Assembly (NCBI GenBank): GCA_963640555.1
Contig: CAVHZB010000019.1
Coordinates: 1 to 25,529, forward strand
Source: F23-B02 sp963640555
Lineage (GTDB): Bacteria; Bacillota; Clostridia; Oscillospirales; Oscillospiraceae
DNA: 25,529 nt
Reading direction: 5' to 3'
Part shown: piece after piece, positions 6,982-13,262 of the stretch
Layout of the letters: each line of letters starts with the position of its first letter
How positions within the stretch are numbered: the stretch's first letter is position 1
The notes under the pieces: generated by a model
What the model saw: only the letters and a program-made list of their open reading frames with translations
The model's database searches: none
Told to the model about the DNA's origin: nothing
Translations under genes and position numbers: made by a program

Positions 6982-8271
6982 TTATTTGCTTACTGCCGTC
7001 TGCAAAACGGTATTTATAACACTGCCGGCAGCACCGAGACCGCTGCCGCCGTTTTCAACGATGCAGACAAAGGCGTAGGGGTGCTCATCGTCATTCAAAA
7101 AGCCTACGAACCAAGAGTGGCTGGCTTTTCCGTCGCCGGTCTCGGCGGTGCCTGTTTTAGCGGAAATGCTGAGCCCGGGGAATTTGCTCGTACCGTAGTG
7201 ATAAACGACATTGTAGTTCATCATAGACGCGACCTTCTCGGCGGTGTCGGAGCTGATGAGGGTCGTCTCCTTATCGGAAACACCGAGCAGAGAGGGCTCG
7301 ACGACCGTGCCGCCGTTTGCGTAGGCAGCGGCAAGGCGCATCATTGCGTAGGGGCAAACGAGGTCGTTGTACTGGCCGATGCCCGACCATGCCATGGCGG
7401 CGCTCATTGAGCCGTCCTTGTCGTAATTGCCGGAGGCGGTGGATATGCCGTCGATGGTGAGCGAGGTAGTTATGCCGAGCTTTTCGGCATATTCGGCAAT
7501 GATGTCGGGTCCCAGCTCGAGCGATATCTGCGCAAAGGCACAGTTGCAGGAATTTGCAAGTGCCTGCTCTATGGTCTGCTCACCGTGAACGCCGGCGCAG
7601 TTTATGGAAACACCCTTTACATTCAGAGAACCCGTGCAGGAAAAAGTGCGGTGGTAGATGTTGTCGATATTTTCGAGCGCCGCGGTGAGCGTTACAAGCT
7701 TAAATACCGAGCCCGGCACGAACGATGCGCTCAGGCAGCGGTTTATATATGCTCCGTCCGGCAGCGTGTCCGGCGGATTGAGCGGGTCTATGGACGGAGA
7801 GGATACCATGCACAGCACTTCTCCCGTCTTGTAGTTGCATATCATAACGGCGCCGCTTCTGCCGTTTAAGGCTTCGTATGCCTTGAGATTCAGCTCCGCG
7901 TCAACGGTCAGCTGGAGATTGACATCGTCCCGCTCCTCAATGCCCGTTATAAGGCTGAAGCCGGAAAGCTGACGCTGGAATGATTTAAGAGCGCCGGTGC
8001 CCACATTGCCGGTATAGTCGCCGGTGAGATGATAGCATGCGATCCGGGTGTTTGCGTCCTCCGCATACGATTTAACGCCGCTGCCCATCTTTGCGAGCAC
8101 CGTGCCGTTGCGGTCGGTTATCGTGTATTCGCAGCCGGAGGTCGATTCGTCAAAATACAGCGCCCACATTTCGCCGTCCTTCACATAGCGAATGACATAA
8201 ACGAAAAGTCCGACGACTATCAGCATAGCCATGAGCAGGGCACTGAAGGCTCTTAAGGATACTTTTTTCAT
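6982..8271 (-). CDS. Class B penicillin-binding protein (transpeptidase, FtsI/PbpA type)
   Basis: A 429-residue single-pass membrane enzyme that cross-links peptidoglycan stems. The N-terminal helix is at residues 9-27, followed by a short dimerisation region and the transpeptidase domain. The three catalytic motifs are SVFK with the acyl-accepting Ser188 and Lys191, SCN at 241-243, and KTG starting at Lys372. It is short for a class B enzyme, resembling actinobacterial PbpA more than PBP2. The ATG at 8271 overlaps the TGA of the SEDS gene as ATGA, so the SEDS polymerase and its transpeptidase partner are translationally coupled, the standard functional pair. An in-frame extension to 8619 runs inside the SEDS gene and is rejected. 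Confidence 0.93.
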   Translation of the reverse strand: MKKVSLRAFSALLMAMLIVVGLFVYVIRYVKDGEMWALYFDESTSGCEYTITDRNGTVLAKMGSGVKSYAEDANTRIACYHLTGDYTGNVGTGALKSFQRQLSGFSLITGIEERDDVNLQLTVDAELNLKAYEALNGRSGAVMICNYKTGEVLCMVSSPSIDPLNPPDTLPDGAYINRCLSASFVPGSVFKLVTLTAALENIDNIYHRTFSCTGSLNVKGVSINCAGVHGEQTIEQALANSCNCAFAQISLELGPDIIAEYAEKLGITTSLTIDGISTASGNYDKDGSMSAAMAWSGIGQYNDLVCPYAMMRLAAAYANGGTVVEPSLLGVSDKETTLISSDTAEKVASMMNYNVVYHYGTSKFPGLSISAKTGTAETGDGKASHSWFVGFLNDDEHPYAFVCIVENGGSGLGAAGSVINTVLQTAVSK

Positions 8272-9962
8272 GCCTTCTCCTCCCGTACCTTCTTGGTCTG
8301 CGCCTCGGGCGAGCTTACAACGAAGCTTGCGCCCTTGCGCGTATCGCCGGCCTTGATAAATGCCAGAAGCATCCAGCACGCGAGCACCGATGTGCCGCCG
8401 CGTGAAACAAACGGAAATGTAACGCCGGTAAATGGCAGAATGTCGACCGAGCCGAACACATTGAGCGCAGCCTGAGCCATGAACATTGTGGCGGTGGCAC
8501 AGGCGGCGATGGAGTAGTATGCGCTCCTGCCATGTCCGGAATTTCTGACGGCAAAGAAGGTCAGCGCAAGAATGGCGAGCACCGCGCATATTGCGATTAT
8601 AAGTCCGAGCTCCTCGCACATGACTCCGAAAACGGTGTCGGTGTTTCCGGCAAAGGTGTCTTTAAGCCAGCCGTTTCCGGCACCCTTGCCGAAAAGTCCG
8701 CCGGATGCGCCCGCCGAGAGCGCATGGGTCTGCTGATAGCCGGAGTCCCAGACATCCTCCCAGATGTGCCCCCACGCGGCAAAGCGCTTGGCGACATGGT
8801 CCTTTATGCGCAGCATGAGAAAGCCCGCCATTCCCGCGCCCGTTACGGCAAGCGCGACCGTTGCGATCGAACCCGAGCGCATGAAGGAAATTACGAGGAA
8901 TGTTATGAAGAATATAAGCGCCGTGCCGAAATCGCTGCTGAACGCAAGGCAGATAACGCACAGAGCAGAGAATGCGATGAACATGATAAGGTTTTTCATG
9001 CTGAACAGCCTGTCAAGAGTTGCGGCTCCTACATAGATAAAAGCGACCTTTACAAACTCCGAGGGCTGGATGGACAGAGAACCTATGAATATCCAGTTTT
9101 TCGCGCCGTATTTCTCGCCGCCGAACACGAGCACCGCCATGAGGATGGCGAGCGATATTACGGCCAGGGGCAGGCGCATTGTCTTTGTCCTGTCCAGATC
9201 GCGCAGCCACCAGCCGAGCACGAAAAACGCAGCTACACCGGTGAAAACTATTATCATCTGCCGCAGCATCTCGTCCGGAACGGATGAGGCGATTATCTCA
9301 AGACCGATCGAGGAGAGGAAAAACGCGAGTGTTTCCACCTCAAAGCCGGTGCGCCTTATGCTGCGCATTGCAAAATAGCAGAACCATTCCAGCAGGATCA
9401 GCAGCCCGAAGCCGAGAGAGATGCCGGATATGTGCTCCTGTGAAGCCGTGCAGCACAGCTCAAGCAGCAGAAGCGCCTGAAAAACCGTCAGGAAAAGCAG
9501 AGTTGCCGCGGGGTGAACGCGACGCCAGGTCTGCGTTCTGCGGGCTTCTATGGCATCGCGTTGCTTCTCACTTATATCACGAAAGCGCACGCTGTTGCCG
9601 GCGAGGTTTAATATATCTCCGTCATGCACCGTGATTCCGGTTCCGTGCACCTTTTCGCCGTTTACCCAAACTCCGCCCTTGGAGAAAATGTCGAATATCC
9701 GCCAGACACCCTTGGGGCTTCGGATAAGCACCGCGTGTACGCGGCTGACCGTCTGATACGGCAGACATATATCCGCCGAGCGGGAGCGGCCGATGAGATT
9801 TTCCCAGTGGCTTATCAGTGAAACACCGTCGTCTCTGTGGATATATCCCCAGATCTCCGTCTGCGACTTGCTGCCGAGCATGCTTTTCATGCATCTTACG
9901 AGCACGATTATCGCAAACAACGGCAATATATAGGAAACCGCCGTCACTATAGTGTCAGCCAA
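8268..9962 (-). CDS. FHA-domain/SEDS fusion: RodA/FtsW-family peptidoglycan polymerase
   Basis: Predicted lipid II polymerase with an added phosphothreonine-binding domain. From the TTG at 9962: a membrane helix at about residues 8-24; a cytoplasmic FHA domain at about 45-130 with GRS, VSRVHAVL and DIFSKGGVWVNG (the Ser, Arg and His of the phosphopeptide site are present); then about ten membrane helices with SEDS motifs GAKNWIFIG, QPSEFVK, DFGTALIF, SGGLFGKGAGNG, TDTVFGVMCEELGL (which carries the invariant Asp) and PFVSRGGTS. I choose TTG 9962 because GAGG lies eight bases upstream; the GTG at 9971, three codons earlier, has the same GAGG overlapping it and no other site. First gene of the operon; similar FHA, RodA and PbpA genes are neighbours in actinobacteria but separate there. 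Confidence 0.92.
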   Translation of the reverse strand: MADTIVTAVSYILPLFAIIVLVRCMKSMLGSKSQTEIWGYIHRDDGVSLISHWENLIGRSRSADICLPYQTVSRVHAVLIRSPKGVWRIFDIFSKGGVWVNGEKVHGTGITVHDGDILNLAGNSVRFRDISEKQRDAIEARRTQTWRRVHPAATLLFLTVFQALLLLELCCTASQEHISGISLGFGLLILLEWFCYFAMRSIRRTGFEVETLAFFLSSIGLEIIASSVPDEMLRQMIIVFTGVAAFFVLGWWLRDLDRTKTMRLPLAVISLAILMAVLVFGGEKYGAKNWIFIGSLSIQPSEFVKVAFIYVGAATLDRLFSMKNLIMFIAFSALCVICLAFSSDFGTALIFFITFLVISFMRSGSIATVALAVTGAGMAGFLMLRIKDHVAKRFAAWGHIWEDVWDSGYQQTHALSAGASGGLFGKGAGNGWLKDTFAGNTDTVFGVMCEELGLIIAICAVLAILALTFFAVRNSGHGRSAYYSIAACATATMFMAQAALNVFGSVDILPFTGVTFPFVSRGGTSVLACWMLLAFIKAGDTRKGASFVVSSPEAQTKKVREEKA

Positions 9963-9999
9963 GCGCGTCACCTCTTTTCAATGGTGTAATCATTAAATC

Positions 10000-10028
10000 A
10001 GTATATCATAAATACAGTGCATTGACAA
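10000..10028 (-). promoter_or_regulatory. Promoter of the SEDS-PBP-ABC-F-DUF218 operon
   Basis: Minus strand TTGTCA (10028-10023), 17-base spacer, TATACT (10005-10000); each hexamer is one mismatch from consensus. Transcription would begin near 9993, about 30 bases before the TTG start. Its -35 overlaps the plus-strand -35 on five of six bases. Confidence 0.75.
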
Positions 10029-10050
10029 GCGAGCCCATTTTATTTACAAT
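10022..10050 (+). promoter_or_regulatory. Promoter of the NusG-II/Gx genes
   Basis: Perfect TTGACA (10022-10027), 17-base spacer, TACAAT (10045-10050). The expected start point falls at about 10056-10058, on or next to the ATG at 10057. Confidence 0.75.
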
Positions 10051-10056
10051 GGCTTC

Positions 10057-10422
10057 ATGGAAAACAAAAGAATTAAAAAGTGGATAGTGATTTTTGCCGC
10101 CGTCCTTATAATATGTGCCGCCGCATTTTTTGTGCTGCGCATGACGGGGGAGCGGGGGAATATTGCCGTTATCCGTGTTGACGGTGAGGTTTATAAAAAA
10201 ATAGACCTTAACACCGTGACTGTGGCATATGACATGGAAATTGAAACGGAGTTTGGTTATAATAAAATAAACATTGCACCCGATGGGATAAGCGTCGTAG
10301 AATCCGACTGCCGAGACCATATATGCGTTGCCCAGGGCAAGGTGAGCACGGCGGGAGTCCCGATAGTCTGCCTTCCGCACCGGCTTACGATTGAGATAGA
10401 GGGAGGCGGCGTTGATGCCTAA
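10057..10422 (+). CDS. NusG domain II-containing membrane-anchored protein
   Basis: A 121-residue protein: basic N-terminus, one membrane helix at about residues 9-27, then a small beta-rich domain of the NusG-II type (IRVDGEVYKKIDL, NKINIAPDGISVVESDCRDHICVAQG, IVCLPHRLTIEI). This family lies next to Gx-type transporters in many Clostridia; its function is unknown, but the domain should be outside the membrane. Two Cys (DCRDHIC) sit close together and a third follows in the VCLPHR motif. No ribosome site precedes the ATG, and the promoter leaves essentially no leader, so translation may be leaderless. The end overlaps the next gene by eight bases. Confidence 0.82.
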   Translation: MENKRIKKWIVIFAAVLIICAAAFFVLRMTGERGNIAVIRVDGEVYKKIDLNTVTVAYDMEIETEFGYNKINIAPDGISVVESDCRDHICVAQGKVSTAGVPIVCLPHRLTIEIEGGGVDA

Positions 10423-10915
10423 GACAAAAAAGCTGTCCCTCATGGCAATGTTCACCGCTGCATCACTTATCGTTTTTGTCATCGAGGCGCAGATACCGGC
10501 TCCGGTGCCGGTGCCCGGCGTAAAACTCGGACTTGCGAATATCGTAACGCTCATCGCCATGCTCCTGCTCGGGAGACGCGAGGCGGGGCTCATCCTCGCC
10601 GTGCGCATAGTGATGGGCAGCGTGTTTGCCGGAGGCGTTTCGGCGTTCCTGTTCAGCGTTTCCGGCGGAGTGCTCGCATATGCGGTGATGTGCCTGACCG
10701 TAACGCGATTCCCGCGGAAAATGCTGTGGGTGGTCAGTGCACTGGCGGCCGTTGCGCATAATATGGGTCAGCTTATGGCTGCAATTGCGATAACTGAGAC
10801 CGCTGCGCTCATGGTATATGCTCCTGTGCTGCTCGCTTCGGGAATAATAACCGGTGTGTTCACGGGGGTCGCCGCCATGTATCTTGTCCTCCGGCTGGAC
10901 AAAACGAAGCAATAG
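10415..10915 (+). CDS. Gx transporter family membrane protein (heptaprenyl diphosphate synthase component I-like)
   Basis: A 166-residue hydrophobic protein with about five membrane helices. PVPGVKLGLANIVTLIAMLL and GSVFAGGVSAFLFSVSGG are typical of the Gx/COG4769 family, which resembles substrate-binding S components of ECF transporters and is often labelled heptaprenyl diphosphate synthase component I. The substrate is unknown. I choose ATG 10415 over TTG 10412 because GGGAGG lies eight bases before the ATG. It overlaps the NusG-II gene, so the two are coupled; the pairing recurs in Clostridia and suggests a joint function at the membrane. Confidence 0.85.
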   Translation: MPKTKKLSLMAMFTAASLIVFVIEAQIPAPVPVPGVKLGLANIVTLIAMLLLGRREAGLILAVRIVMGSVFAGGVSAFLFSVSGGVLAYAVMCLTVTRFPRKMLWVVSALAAVAHNMGQLMAAIAITETAALMVYAPVLLASGIITGVFTGVAAMYLVLRLDKTKQ

Positions 10916-10924
10916 TATTATAAT
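10896..10924 (+). promoter_or_regulatory. Promoter of the mrp/nifX-like pair
   Basis: TGGACA (10896-10901), 17-base spacer, perfect TATAAT (10919-10924). The -35 lies inside the last codons of the Gx gene; start near 10931, about 30 bases before the ATG at 10963, which has AGGAG at 10949-10953. Confidence 0.65.
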
Positions 10925-10962
10925 GTTTGTCATATAAATATTGATATTAGGAGTTAATTGCA

Positions 10963-11787
10963 ATGAGCGAATGTACACACGATTGTTCGACCTGCCAGGA
11001 AAACTGCGGTGACCGGCAGGAGCAGGATATGAGCGCAAAACTCAATCCCGCAGCAAGCGTAAAAAAAGTCATTGCCGTTGTCAGCGGCAAGGGCGGAGTC
11101 GGCAAAAGCCTTGTAACGAGTCTTTTAGCCAGCGAAATGCAGCGCCGCGGTCATCAGGCCGCGGTACTTGATGCGGACATAACCGGTCCATCCATCCCTA
11201 AGGCGTTCGGTATCCATGAGCATGCCCGCGGCACTGAGGATATGCTTATCCCCAGCTATTCTGATAGGGGAACGCAGATCATGTCCGTAAACCTTATCCT
11301 TGATAACGAGACCGACCCCGTCGTTTGGCGCGGACCCGTTATCGCGGGTGTAGTCACTCAATTCTGGAGCGATGTGCTTTGGGACAATGTCGACTATATG
11401 TTTGTCGATATGCCTCCCGGCACCGGCGATGTGCCGCTCACTGTGTTCCAGTCCCTTCCGGTAGACGGCATCGTTATCGTCACCTCGCCGCAGGAGCTCG
11501 TTTCCATGATAGTTGCAAAAGCAGTCAACATGGCAAAGCTCATGAATATCCCCGTGCTCGGTCTTGTCGAGAACATGAGCTATTTCAAGTGCCCCGGCTG
11601 CGGCAAGGAGTACGAAATATTCGGCGAGAGCAGGGTAGAGGCTACCGCAAAGGAGCTCGGCATCGAGCATACCGCACGCCTGCCCATTGATCCCGTCATT
11701 GCAACGATGGTCGATGCCGGCGAGGTCGAAAGCGTAAACGCCGACGCGCTCAGCGGGCTGGCGGACTTTATAGAAAAAGGAGAATAA
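10963..11787 (+). CDS. Mrp/NBP35-family iron-sulfur cluster carrier ATPase
   Basis: A 274-residue cytoplasmic P-loop ATPase that assembles or carries 4Fe-4S clusters to target proteins. The deviant Walker A SGKGGVGKS is at residues 41-49, VLDADITGPS is switch I, and VDMPPGTGD (148-156) is Walker B. Two Cys of the dimer-bridging cluster site, C210 and C213 (KCPGC), are present. The N-terminus has an extra Cys set C4, C8, C11 and C15 (CTHDCSTCQENC), as in NBP35-type proteins, which may hold a second cluster. It has its own promoter and is followed three bases later by a NifX-like gene, a common pairing in anaerobes. Confidence 0.93.
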   Translation: MSECTHDCSTCQENCGDRQEQDMSAKLNPAASVKKVIAVVSGKGGVGKSLVTSLLASEMQRRGHQAAVLDADITGPSIPKAFGIHEHARGTEDMLIPSYSDRGTQIMSVNLILDNETDPVVWRGPVIAGVVTQFWSDVLWDNVDYMFVDMPPGTGDVPLTVFQSLPVDGIVIVTSPQELVSMIVAKAVNMAKLMNIPVLGLVENMSYFKCPGCGKEYEIFGESRVEATAKELGIEHTARLPIDPVIATMVDAGEVESVNADALSGLADFIEKGE

Positions 11788-11790
11788 CAC

Positions 11791-12213
11791 ATGGTAATCG
11801 CAGTATCTTACAAGGATAACGAAATATTCGAGCACTTCGGTCATGCCGAAATGTTCGCGGTCTATAAGACCAATGAGGACAATACCGAGATCCTTTCCAA
11901 GGAGCTCGTCGAGGTCAAGGAGACCGGTCATCAGGCTGTCGCCGACCTCATGGACAGCCTTGGCGTCGATGCCGTCATCGTCGGCAATATCGGCGTGCAT
12001 GCAAGAGCCGCTCTTGCGGCATACGGTATCGTGGCATTTGCCGGCTTCTGCGGAAATGCAGACGATGCGGCAGAGCTGATGATGCGCGGTCAGCTCCCGT
12101 ACCTGTCCGATGAGGGCGGCTGCGGCGGCGGTGGCTGCTCCGGCTGCTCCGGCTGCGGTGATCACAGCCATGAAGACGGCGGGGACTGCGGCTGTGGATG
12201 CGGCTGCCACTAA
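11791..12213 (+). CDS. NifB/NifX-family metal-cluster-binding protein with Cys/His-rich tail
   Basis: A 140-residue protein. Residues 1-105 form a dinitrogenase-cofactor-type (NifX/NafY) fold with HFGHAEMF, a long helix, and DAVIVGNIGVHARAALAAYGI. The last 30 residues are Gly-, Cys- and His-rich: C111, C116, C119, C122, H125, H127, C133, C135, C137, C139 and H140, with four CG repeats near the end. No nif genes are present, so a nitrogenase role is unlikely; proteins of this class next to Mrp are thought to hold or pass iron-sulfur or other metal clusters. The tail suggests additional metal binding. It is coupled to mrp (gap of three bases, AAAGGAG ahead) and ends the transcript before the hairpin block. 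Confidence 0.88.
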   Translation: MVIAVSYKDNEIFEHFGHAEMFAVYKTNEDNTEILSKELVEVKETGHQAVADLMDSLGVDAVIVGNIGVHARAALAAYGIVAFAGFCGNADDAAELMMRGQLPYLSDEGGCGGGGCSGCSGCGDHSHEDGGDCGCGCGCH

Positions 12214-12225
12214 GCAAAAAAAGTG

Positions 12226-12246
12226 GCCGGTATATTAAAAACCGGC
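12226..12246. repeat. Short hairpin after the NifX-like gene
   Basis: GCCGGT (12226-12231) and ACCGGC (12241-12246) form a 6-bp stem with a 9-base AT-rich loop. No T-run follows, so it is not by itself a terminator. It is the first of a series of hairpins in 12214-12425, which holds no gene. Confidence 0.5.
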
Positions 12247-12280
12247 TCCTCGGAGCTGTGGCAATAGCAAAGTGATATTA

Positions 12281-12337
12281 TGCAGAGCACGGTGAAGTCC
12301 CGAATTCAGAGGGACTTCACCGTGCTCTGCACTTTTT
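12281..12337 (+). terminator. Strong terminator of the mrp/nifX-like transcript
   Basis: A perfect 21-bp inverted repeat (12281-12301 with 12311-12331; arms begin TGCAGAGCAC and end GTGCTCTGCA) around a 9-base loop GAATTCAGA, followed by C and TTTTT at 12333-12337. Confidence 0.8.
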
Positions 12338-12391
12338 GTCCCCCTCGAAAACCACGGGCACTGCCCGTGGTTTTCGAGGGGGACAAAAAGT
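12331..12391. repeat. 61-base near-perfect palindrome (30-bp arms, one-base centre)
   Basis: 12331-12360 is the exact reverse complement of 12362-12391; only C12361 is unpaired. The left arm begins ACTTTTTGTCCCCC and ends CCACGGGCA. Its outer T5 and A5 runs serve as U-tracts for the flanking terminators on each strand. No open reading frame or target-site duplication is evident. Confidence 0.9.
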
Positions 12392-12423
12392 CAGGCAACA
12401 CCGCACAATGCAGTGTTGCCTGA
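12385..12423 (-). terminator. Terminator of the SGNH hydrolase transcript
   Basis: TCAGGCAACAC (12391-12401) pairs with GTGTTGCCTGA (12413-12423), continuing as GCA/TGC across one C-A mismatch to a CAA loop. On the minus strand it is followed by C and TTTTT (12389-12385). The stem starts three bases after the TGA of the hydrolase gene. Confidence 0.78.
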
Positions 12424-12425
12424 GA

Positions 12426-13193
12426 TCATTTTACTATCGCGTTCTGTGCGACCCATTCTCCCCATTTCTTGTATGAGGCTCCGTCGACATGTATACCGTC
12501 GGAGGTGAGGTCAGAGGACAGCGTGCCGTTTGCATCGTCGAAAATGTCGTTGCATTCAAGATAGAACACCGTCTCACCGTCGGCAAGGGTTTTGGTATAA
12601 TCATTGAGATTGTTGAGATTGGTGTTGTTCACTGCCGTGCCGCGCGCATCCTGTGTTGCGGAAACATGAAGGTTTGACATGATGTAGATTATGGCATCGG
12701 GCTGAGCCTCGCGCAGACGGGTAACAAGATTGGAGTAGGTCTGCTTGAGCGCCTCTACCGAGCCGCCTATGTCGTTTATGCCGAGCATGACATATATTTT
12801 GCCGAAGGTCCGGCTCTGCAAAAGAGCGGGCAGCGTAGTGCTGCCGACTCCGGAAACATCGGCGGTCGTGTTAAACGCACCCGTAAGGCTCAGACCGACG
12901 GTCGTAAAGAAGGTGGCATCCTCAAGCGTCCCCATCATCTCTATACCGACCATGCGTGAGTCGCCGATGAACAGGGCATCCTTAAAATAACCGTCGGGCG
13001 CGGCGGTGAACTGAAGCGGAGTCGGAGTGGGCTCCGGAGTAGGCTCAAGGCTTGCCGTGGGTTCGCTGCTCTGCTCTGCATCGTCGGCATTATCGGGTGA
13101 CAGCTTGCTTTGCAGGCTCACGCAGATAAGCGCTATGAGTACGATTATAAGAACAAATGCAATTACTGCGATGATCTTCTGAGTTTTGTTCAT
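12426..13193 (-). CDS. Membrane-anchored SGNH/GDSL-type hydrolase
   Basis: A 255-residue esterase/acetylhydrolase-fold protein. An N-terminal helix at residues 7-27 anchors it outside the cell, followed by a Ser/Pro/Thr/Glu linker (EPTPEPTPTP) to residue 60 and the SGNH domain. Block I is FIGDSRMVG with the nucleophile Ser79, block III is GINDI with Asn140, and block V is SDGIHVDG with Asp232 and His235. Such extracellular SGNH proteins often act on acetyl groups of cell-wall or other polysaccharides; the substrate is not known here. The ATG at 13193 follows GGAGA eight bases upstream. It lies 69 bases after the EEP gene, with a weak terminator between, and ends at a strong terminator. Confidence 0.87.
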   Translation of the reverse strand: MNKTQKIIAVIAFVLIIVLIALICVSLQSKLSPDNADDAEQSSEPTASLEPTPEPTPTPLQFTAAPDGYFKDALFIGDSRMVGIEMMGTLEDATFFTTVGLSLTGAFNTTADVSGVGSTTLPALLQSRTFGKIYVMLGINDIGGSVEALKQTYSNLVTRLREAQPDAIIYIMSNLHVSATQDARGTAVNNTNLNNLNDYTKTLADGETVFYLECNDIFDDANGTLSSDLTSDGIHVDGASYKKWGEWVAQNAIVK

Positions 13194-13217
13194 TGTGGCA
13201 TCTCCGTTTCAAAATGT

Positions 13218-13255
13218 AAAAAGCATTGGACGACACTGCATTATATGTGCCGTCC
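13218..13255 (-). terminator. Weak terminator or attenuator between EEP and SGNH genes
   Basis: GGACGACAC (13228-13236) pairs with GTGCCGTCC (13247-13255) with one G-U, loop of ten bases. On the minus strand AATGC and then TTTTT (13222-13218) follow. Read-through to the SGNH gene is likely because no good separate promoter is seen. Confidence 0.5.
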
Positions 13256-13262
13256 GCAGCGA

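Noticed and set aside
8532..9287. 251-codon plus-strand frame
   Set aside because: Antisense to the membrane part of the SEDS gene; charged, low-information sequence produced by reverse-reading hydrophobic codons.
11125..12210. 361-codon minus-strand frame
   Set aside because: Exactly antisense to mrp and the NifX-like gene; the Ala-rich start is the reverse of the Gly/Cys tail codons.
12226..12423. CRISPR array or insertion-sequence end
   Set aside because: The repeats are inverted, not direct and regularly spaced, and there is no transposase, cas gene or target-site duplication nearby.
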